Under the pieces are notes generated by a model. It did not search any database and had not been told where the DNA came from. It was given only the letters and a program-made list of their open reading frames with translations. Source: Didymodactylos carnosus (Eukaryota > Rotifera > Eurotatoria > Philodinida > Philodinidae). From it: 26,796 nucleotides of DNA. The position numbers and the translations under genes are program-made. Of this stretch, positions 19,983-26,796 are shown in pieces (positions within the stretch are counted from its first letter, which is position 1; each line of letters opens with the position of its first letter). Where the stretch lies: the NCBI GenBank assembly GCA_905250885.1, contig CAJNOQ010002027.1, positions 1 through 26,796 of the forward strand, written 5' to 3'.

Positions 19983-20333
19983 ATTTTTTCATAATCAAGA
20001 TGTAGAAAAGTTGATGCTTATTTATCTTGTTTTTAATATTGTAATGAACTCATCTAGTTCAACTCCCACAGAGGATACTGTCATGTTTTCCACACCTATA
20101 GAAAATCTTTTTTCGACAGCCTATGATATTTACAGACAAATCAACATGATTTTACATCTCTAAGGGGGTGTTTGTGTCAAACATCATAGGCTGTCGAAAA
20201 AAGATTTTCTATAGGTGTAATATTTCTGTGGAAAACATGACAGTATCCTCTGTGGGAGTTGAACCAGATGAGTTCATTACAGTATTAAAAACAAGATAAA
20301 TAAGCATCAACTACATCTTAACTATGAAAAAAC
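19983..20333. repeat. Near-perfect inverted repeat, arms ~150 bp
   Basis: The left arm 19983-20131 and right arm 20179-20333 pair with very few differences, the main one being an extra ~10 bases (TAATATTTCTG) in the right arm near 20218-20229. Shared words include GAGGATACTGTCATGTTTTCC, CACCTATAGAAAATC and TTTTCGACAGCCTATGAT with their complements. The loop is about 47 bp. There is no coding content. Its high arm identity suggests a recent origin or ongoing gene conversion; transcribed, it would form a long dsRNA hairpin. Confidence 0.92.
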
Positions 20334-23169
20334 GTAATCGATGACCAGTTTCAGTTATTAGGAACGGTAACTGGAACCGTCTCAGCTCTATTTTATATCA
20401 TATGTTGAAAATCGGACATAAATCAACATTCTTGTAACTGACCTGAGATTGATATATGTTCGAAAAAATCATTTTAACTTTCATCTTCATTCCATAATTT
20501 ATCATTTTACTTGTCTTTCAATGATTTTTCCGATTTTAAACAAGATCCTAAGTCGAATGGTAAAAGTTATCTATTATTTTAACAAATTAGCAACAAGTGA
20601 TATCTAACCATAATATTTCATGATCTCCGTCGCGAGTCTGTTTATTCAACAAGGATTGTTCGAACTACCGAATAAAAATCTTTGAACTTTAATAAAAAAC
20701 GTTGGTCGGACTATCACTATCAAAATATTCTTCGATAATAGTACTCCTTTTTAGTTATGAACAATCCTATCTCTTCTTTTTCTCAAAATATAAAAACACA
20801 TCGATCTTCTCTGTTCAACTATATTTCGAATAAATTTCTTTTAAATAAAAATATTTAAATCCAGCACTTCAAGACAATCATCAAAATGTGAAAAATAACC
20901 AACTTCACAATATTCTATCAGAATCAACTAATAATCTGAAAAAAATAACACGACATGAAAATATGAACTATTTTTTGTTAGTTATTGTCTAATTAATTTA
21001 CTTATATTTATAATTTTTGTTCATTTTGCTATATTAAATGAAAAAAAAAGAAAAAGAAAAGAATCTTTCTAATTACGATAAATATAGTTAATTGTTCAAC
21101 AACAACAACGATAGCACGGAGAAAAGATTTTGGTACGTACTTGAGATAATTCTCTCAAGAAAAAGTTCACAAAAATATATGATTAACACATTTTGAAAAT
21201 TATTTCTATCTTCAAACTAAATGGTTATTTCAATTTTCAGAAAAAAATACAATATATACATTTTCTTAGATGTTCTGTGTTGAAAAAACGTGGCAACATC
21301 ACCTTATCTGATTTGATTTTTGACTTCTAGATTACGAATCAAAAGGATTAGTAGATGAAAATCAAGAAACAATAAATTATATTATATAGACTCTGTATTA
21401 GCAAGTACCATTAGGTGTCAAAAACTATTTGATAAATACGTCACTTGACATAGATATTTTAGAGTCGATTGAAACCTAATAGAATGTTCATCGTAAAAAC
21501 ATGCAATACATAATAAATTTAATCGTCAAAACAACTCCATACGGACTCATAACACAACATATATATATCTTTCTACAATTTCATCGAAACTAAAATCAAT
21601 TATTTGATGTTCATCTATTTTTGCAATTAATATCAATGTTTTTCTCCGGAAATTTTTATTCTTTACTTTATATATATAAATATGATGATGAAAAGTTAGT
21701 TTCTTCTTATTCGGCTGTATTACATTGTTTTCAATACAAGAAGCGAAAAAATGAGAAAAAGATACACACATACATATTCATCCATGTCATTCAATAATAT
21801 ATACAATACACAACATCTCTCTTTTCTTTCTCGGATAATGATAAGTTGAGCTCTACAATTTAAGTACGTTCTATCTCTAGTTCTTGCGCACACACACACA
21901 CACGAATAGTTTTTTTTAACCGTTCATTTGTTATATTAGAATAATTAAAACAAAATAGACATGTTTCTATGCATATTTACGTGCGTTCGACAATTATCCT
22001 TTTTCCATTTATTCTAGACTTTATTTTGATCAAAATTTCTAAATAGTAAATGAATTTCTATAAAAGTTAATTAAAATCTTATTCTTTCAGAACACAGATT
22101 CAAAAACTCATACGATCACACTACATTGTAAAACACGCTTCAATAATTATTCTTATATATAGCAAAAGTTGATCTAAAACAAGTTTGTCATGTTGAAAGC
22201 TTTTATTAACATAATTATTATTGAATTTTTTATTTTCAATGATCATCTGATCTCAAAGGTTAACCGTATTTATGGAACATGATGATAAGTATGACTATAA
22301 ACCGTTTGTCCAAATAATATACATGAAAAATTTTTTAAAGTACAATTCTGTAAGTTATCATTTAATAAATTACTATATAGTCATGAAAAATGAATTAATT
22401 TTTTATTTTGATAAAAAATCGGGTAAATATGTATGTACTGATTAAGAATTAACTAAATATTCATGCTGTTCATGAACATCAGAACAAATTCAGCTTTCAT
22501 CAAAATGTGTTATGATTTAGGATATATATTAGAAAACAGCTCTTCCAAAAACTGATTCTAATAATCAAATGAGAATTAATTTTTTAATTTAATTAAATCT
22601 GAAAAATCAAGGATAATTCGGGTTAGATTTTTCAGAGCTAAATTTAGAACAAAAAATCTGAATTAACTTATTATACTGATAGCTAAAATCTCGACCAGTG
22701 TATGTTCTTTTAATTGAAAGAAAAAAGAAATCTACTCATTTTTATGAGAAAAAAGAACGTAATTATCATTATATGACCAATAGAATTTCAATTCAACAGA
22801 AGAAGAATTCTTTATATTGCGTAGAAATGTTGCAGGACAGACAGCTTTTATTTATCTTAAGAACGAAGATGCATGATTGACAACTTGTTCAAATTCTCTA
22901 AGTAGGTACATTTTAATTTTTCTTTTTTTTGTCACATCGGATGAATATGTTCTTTGATGAAATAAAGTACAATGTAATAGTAAAACACAAATGATCTTTT
23001 TTTTTTTTTCTTCGATTTCTTGCATGAATATGAAAGATAAAATATAGGAATTTCTTATTTTATGTTGCTTTCTTTTTGTAAAGATTAATGCATGACAGTA
23101 TTGATTCTCCATTTATTTGCTTCATATGAATAGGCAGTACGAGTAGGCATTACCGACTGTAAAAACTCT
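20334..23169. other. AT-rich intergenic region, no gene recognised
   Basis: No conserved frame in 2.8 kb. Small items: a CA-dinucleotide run at about 21888-21903, TA runs near 21556-21570 and 21669-21680, and a hairpin TCTGAAAAATC...GATTTTTCAGA at about 22599-22637. ORFs at 21547-21771 (-), 22698-22880 (+) and 22852-23112 (-) are compositionally driven. Confidence 0.5.
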
Positions 23170-23869
23170 GATGTTGTCAGAATTCCATGACATTATCACT
23201 ATATAATTTTTAAACTTCGAAGAACAAGAAAAACAGTGTCAGAAAATCTTCTATCATAGCTCTATAAGTATTCGATAACAATGGTTGTAAGTTATTAATA
23301 ATATGTGAAAAGAAGACAGACATTTTTCATTTTCTACAAACTCCTGCAGTCAAATTTTCTACGTGTTTGTTTTTCGGTATAGGGTATATAGAGATCTACT
23401 ATTAAAAATCATATCTACATAATAGATATAAACAGTAAGACAGACCCATCCATATTATCCGGTCTTAATCGGTCATTCATTCAACAAAACTAAATTAAAG
23501 AGCACTATAGACTTGTATAGTCAAAGTGAAAATTATCAGAAAACTAGTACATTGCATTGACGCTTTTCTGTTCTTCAAAACGCTCTGTTTACATTTGTAT
23601 CAAAAAATAATTCGATATTTGTAATCTGTTGACAGATGAAATCTTTATATATGATTTATACTAAAAAAAAAATAAAACACGTAGAAAATTTGACCGCATG
23701 AGTTTGTAGAAAATGAAAAATGTCGTATTTTCATGTATTATTAACAACTTACAACTATTGTTATCGAATAATTGTAGAGCTACGATAGAAGATTTTTTGA
23801 CACCATTTTCTTGTTCTTCAAAATTCAACAATTATGTAGTGATAATGTCATGAAATTTTGACAACATCA
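23170..23869. repeat. Inverted repeat, arms ~205 bp, ~290-bp spacer
   Basis: The left arm 23170-23375 begins GATGTTGTCAGAATTCCATG and the right arm 23664-23869 ends with the complement of GATGTTGTCAAAATTTCATG. Further shared landmarks are CATGACATTATCACTA, GAAGAACAAGAAAA, AAATCTTCTATC, TTCGATAACAAT and CAAATTTTCTACGTGTTT with their complements. Differences are scattered substitutions, so it is older than the repeat at 19983-20333. The spacer shows no gene. Confidence 0.9.
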
Positions 23870-24410
23870 ACTTTCCATCGTATTTATTGTTGATACATGT
23901 TGGCTACTAAAATGTTCATCAGTCTCTACTATCGTTTGAAAAATAAGACCTGTAAGCAACAGAATGAATTTACAGTTTTCGAAATTATCAAAACATTTTT
24001 AGTTTGACTACGCTCGTTGTAGATCTACCTAGTGTTTTGACACAGTTCGATCTACACCGAACCATTTTAACAGCTGAAAAAGCTGTAGGTTGACAAAAAG
24101 ATTTGAAAAATCTCATTTATATCAAAGTTTTCATTACATTAAAGCACTATTATGAGATTTTAGATTAAATTTTGACTGTATGACAAAGATCAGGTTTCAT
24201 GTTATTTTCGATCTTATTTTTTATCGTTCGAAATCTTTCCTCTGAAAAAAACAGGAGAGAAATGAAATCAATGTATTATTAACTCGTATAATTCTCAATG
24301 TATGTATCATTTGAAACCTTATATGATCATAACTCTATTTACTCTTTTAGATTCTTCATAATTGTTTTAGTTTTTCAAATTAAAACATGCATTCATGCAA
24401 ATTATAAATT
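23870..24410. other. Upstream flank of the membrane-protein gene
   Basis: No gene or clear promoter element. A short hairpin AACAGCTGAAAAAGCTGT lies near 24070. Confidence 0.4.
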
Positions 24411-25223
24411 ATGACATCGTCAAAATTTGGGCCGCCTACTGTTATTATCGAATCGTGTCTATTCAAACAACCACAATTAGGTGATAATCGCCGTAGGTCA
24501 TTTCCTCATTCAATAAGTATTCCAGATTTTTCTTTTAAACGAGATACTTATAGAGATTTGCGTAATAAACTTTGTTATTCCACATGTCAATTAAATCGAA
24601 AAGCTCAATCGTGTTCATCATTATCCTTCATCACAACAGCAACAGATTCGCTGAAATCATCTCTCTTTCGTCCACCTTCGCCATCACCATCTTCGAATTT
24701 AGGTCATTTTCTTGACCCAAGGAATGCAAATGCTCAAAAATTCAAGAATATTAGTGGTAGTACTTTAGGTACTCAGACAGCTAGTTCATCTAGATTTTCA
24801 TTATACGAAAGCTTTTTCGATTTATCAGATAATGGACAAGAAAAATATCGAACATTGGAAGAGAAAAGACTGTTTGACCCAATAATATTACAGAGTAAAT
24901 ATCATTATGAACAATGCGATGATTTTCAAACCAAATGTAATAATTGGCTTCAAACTATTGAACGTGTATAGGTTCAATATGATATTTTAATATACCGATA
25001 ATTCCACTAATTATAATCAATTATAGACGTTTTGATAAGAGTTTTTCTCTTGATTGCGACAACAGCTTTCGTGTTATTTTTGAAGAGTTCTCTATCAATC
25101 ATACAAATTAAACCCGCTCCTTCCGCAAAGTTTCATGTGAAATACGTTCGTCAAAATTTCTGGAATATAGGCATGCAAGCAATGAGTAATTCTCTTCAGT
25201 ATGTGTCAGTGTCAGTTAACTAA
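24411..25223 (+). CDS. Unknown protein, Ser-rich with one C-terminal membrane helix (2 exons)
   Basis: ATG 24411 follows an in-frame TAA (24405-24407). The frame stays open to TAG 24969-24971. A 63-nt intron (donor GAAC/gtgtat at 24964, acceptor attatag/ACG at 25026) removes that stop and joins to 25027-25223, giving about 249 aa. This is inference from intron size, phase and the downstream open frame. Residues 1-150 are Ser/Arg/Pro-rich (FPHSISIPDF, PSPSPSS). A more ordered acidic/aromatic part follows (RFSLYESFFDL, then DFQTKCNNWLQTIE). Then comes one hydrophobic helix of about 20 residues (VFLLIATTAFVLFL) and a short basic tail. The topology suggests a single-pass, C-terminally anchored membrane protein. 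I recognise no family. If the intron is not used the product is 186 aa and soluble. It lies tail-to-tail with the EFCAB2 homologue, 117 bases between stops. Confidence 0.6.
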
Positions 25224-25246
25224 ATCATGATTGTTCTTAATTTTTC

Positions 25247-25252
25247 TTTATT
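25247..25252 (-). promoter_or_regulatory. Candidate polyadenylation signal for the EFCAB2 homologue
   Basis: TTTATT on the + strand reads AATAAA on the minus strand, about 90 bases after the EFCAB2 stop codon. The transcript end would then almost touch the end of the convergent gene at 25223. Confidence 0.45.
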
Positions 25253-25340
25253 TTTACGAAAAAAATATCAATGTTATACAGTAAAAGCAACGTAATAGTG
25301 AATTGTTGAGCAAATGATAACTATAAAAACATGATAGAAA

Positions 25341-25782
25341 TTAGTCATCTTCCACCACTAAATGACTTAAAAAATCTTTGTATGTACATATTCGTGTTGT
25401 TTCGTTATCTAAAGCAATTGTCATAAAATCTTGAAATTCTTCTTCGTTGAACGGCTCGCCTATGATAAAAAAAAATAATGTTAATGTAAATAAATGCAAA
25501 TAACAAGTGAATAAAATACCTTCTTTGCAGAGAATTTGATGAAGTTCATCTTCGGTTAGACTTCCATTATTTTGAGTATCAAGTACTTGAAATGCGCGTA
25601 GAATTTTGCTCTCCGGTTCAGATTGATACCTGCAAAAGTGATAAAATAAAAAGTCTCAACAACTTTAGAGCGCAATAAAAGAAAAGTAAACTAACTATTC
25701 ACCTGCGATCTTTTAAAATTCCGGTCATTAAATTTAAAAATCTTTCTAAATGAATATATTCGGGATTCGAGTCATCGGACAT
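25341..25782 (-). CDS. EFCAB2: EFCAB2 / dynein regulatory complex subunit 8 homologue, C-terminal exons
   Basis: Minus-strand exons 25782-25703, 25629-25520 and 25459-25341 join in phase (introns of about 73 and 60 nt) into 102 residues ending VVEDD-stop. The run NPEYIHLERFLNLMTGIL, then ESKILRAFQVLDTQNNGSLT and GEPFNEEEFQDFM matches the C-terminal half of EFCAB2/DRC8 block by block (human has GYIRFEKFLPVMTEIL, LRAFEVLD, GEPFSQEE). DTQNNGSLTEDE is a near-canonical EF-hand loop; the last EF-hand (LDNETTRICTYKDF) has lost the central Gly and is probably non-binding. DRC8 is an axonemal calmodulin-like subunit of the nexin-dynein regulatory complex. The first exon begins with ATG directly after a TAG acceptor, but in the family about 50-60 residues with another EF-hand pair precede it. 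These are not visible up to 26796, so the gene is partial here: either continuing beyond the window or cut by the insertion near 26285-26606. Confidence 0.85.
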
Positions 25783-26284
25783 CTATAAGGAAATAAAAAA
25801 CGTTATTTCGTTTTAATTTATATTTATTAAAAAAAGATCCACAATAGTGTACCGGAATCAATCAAGAAACCATTACTCTGGAATACTCTATCACAATAAA
25901 ATATAATAAAAGGGAATAAATAAGAGAAGAGAAGAGAAAAAGGAGAAGAAAAATGCATCGGGGGAAGAAGAGACAAGCCAGATAAAATCTTACAAGGGAA
26001 CATATTTAACTATTCCTCCTGGGAAAGAGTTAAAAAATATGCTATCTTGTGGAGAATTTTGCGCTGATCACGAATATTAATATCTTAGCTGCCCTCGTTA
26101 TAATCTGAAGGAATCGAAAGGACACCGCCGGTTTTCAAAAATCTCTGCGCTCTGATTTGGTCTGATAGGGTAAAGTAGAGAAGTAGAAGGAGCATATGTC
26201 TGGATAGGTTTTAGAGTTTGCTGCAGTATGGTTGTTGAGAAGATCAGAAAGTTTGATGGGTACCGTTGCGATACATACGCCATA
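25783..26284. other. Upstream intron or flank of EFCAB2, purine-rich tract
   Basis: No EF-hand coding exon can be read on the minus strand. A purine-rich run of AAGAG/GAGAA units occupies about 25925-25975. The ORF 26098-26316 (-) has no recognisable motif. Confidence 0.5.
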
Positions 26285-26606
26285 AAAAAAACGAGCATTG
26301 CCACGAGGTTCACCATGGCTGACTACGTATGTTTCGTGCGATTTCAATGTCACCGCAAGTCACCCGGTACCAATCCTGGGGTCGAAAGAAACTCGATAAC
26401 ACAGCTGAATCACTAAAAACTAAGGTTTCGCCAGGCGAGACCTTAGTTTTCAATGGTCCACCTGACCTTGGTGGCGAGACCCTGATTTTCAGTAATTCAG
26501 CTGTGTTATCGAGTTTCTTTCGACCACAGGGTTGGTACCCGGTGACTTGCGGTGACACTGAAGTCACATGAAACATACGTAGTCAGCCACGCTGAGCTCG
26601 TTTTTC
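26285..26606. mobile_element. Nested palindromic fold-back element
   Basis: Outer arms: left about 26285-26432 and right about 26463-26606, with shared words GGCTGACTACGTATGTTTC, CACCGCAAGTCACC, GGTCGAAAGAAACTCG and ATAACACAGCTGAAT and their complements. The left arm carries about 10 extra bases near 26299-26311. Inside lies a second small palindrome, AAAACTAAGGTTTCGCC (about 26407-26423) against GGCGAGACCTTAGTTTT (about 26434-26451), and a GGCGAGACC word repeated directly at about 26472. Because the arms are similar, overlapping ORFs on both strands encode look-alike peptides (SPQVTxYQ, RKKLDNTAE); these are a by-product, not genes. Composition is less AT-rich than the surroundings, consistent with a mobile element. 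Confidence 0.85.
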
Positions 26607-26796
26607 GAAAGGAGTTTCAAAACATATGTTTATTCTACGAGTTTCAGAGTTATGGCTCGGTTCGTTTAAGTTTTAATCTTGAATCAGAACGAAATCGAGA
26701 ATATAAATTCCCATTATATCATTCTGAAACTTAAACTATCAAAACACAAAATCAATCCTTGCACGAAGCTAGGATCGAACACACGAACTGCAAAAT
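26607..26796. other. Window end, nothing assignable
   Basis: The ORF 26552-26734 begins in the palindromic element and has no family feature. GGATCGAACACACGAAC near 26771-26787 looks superficially like the complement of a tRNA T-arm but does not fold as one. Confidence 0.35.

Noticed and set aside
26310..26576. Conserved short proteins on both strands (80 and 88 aa) in the palindrome
   Set aside because: Their similarity to each other follows automatically from the inverted repeat; no start context or family support.
26765..26790. tRNA gene fragment on the minus strand (GTTCGATCC-like)
   Set aside because: The bases flanking the putative T-loop do not pair and no acceptor, D or anticodon arm can be drawn within the window.

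Overview
The window looks like nuclear DNA of a small bilaterian animal. It is strongly AT-rich, its genes are split by spliceosomal introns (most about 60-250 nt, two near 0.9-1.1 kb), and it carries many decayed DNA transposons and fold-back repeats. A TBP-related factor (TRF2/TBPL1) points to Bilateria and an EFCAB2/DRC8 homologue to a ciliated organism. Together with a microbial-type glycosyltransferase and the transposon mix, a bdelloid rotifer is my best guess (inference, not proven).

Layout. 1-4133: no gene recognised; a heat-shock-element-like array, a TTTTGCTCAA repeat patch, two tandem hairpin elements and a pogo/Tigger transposase relic with an inverted duplication. 4134-6985 (+): a three-exon glycosyltransferase-like gene with a Gly/His-rich tail; its second intron holds a 572-bp hAT-like MITE. 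6986-8683: intergenic. 8684-12040 (+): an eight-exon TRF2/TBPL1 gene, about 562 aa, with a Q/S/T-rich N-terminus, an acidic linker and the TBP-like core; its largest intron contains a fold-back repeat. 12041-16029: 3' flank, then a ~970-bp fold-back element. 16030-18197 (+): a two-exon Q/N/S-rich protein carrying one motif twice. 18198-24410: 6.2 kb with no recognised gene, but with a Tc1-like transposon relic, a minisatellite and two large inverted repeats. 24411-25223 (+): an unknown gene with one predicted membrane helix. 25341-25782 (-): three C-terminal exons of an EFCAB2/DRC8 homologue, tail-to-tail with the previous gene. 25783-26796: no EF-hand exon found; a nested palindromic element lies where the upstream intron or exons are expected.

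The genes do not form a pathway: a sugar transferase, a basal transcription factor, a disordered protein, a small membrane protein and a ciliary dynein-regulatory-complex subunit. The most unusual large-scale property is the density of fold-back repeats (at least seven with arms of roughly 50-250 bp), two elements lying inside introns of conserved genes. The two exon-chain discoveries that a plain ORF scan misses are the join of the His-rich ORF to the glycosyltransferase and the eight-exon TRF2.
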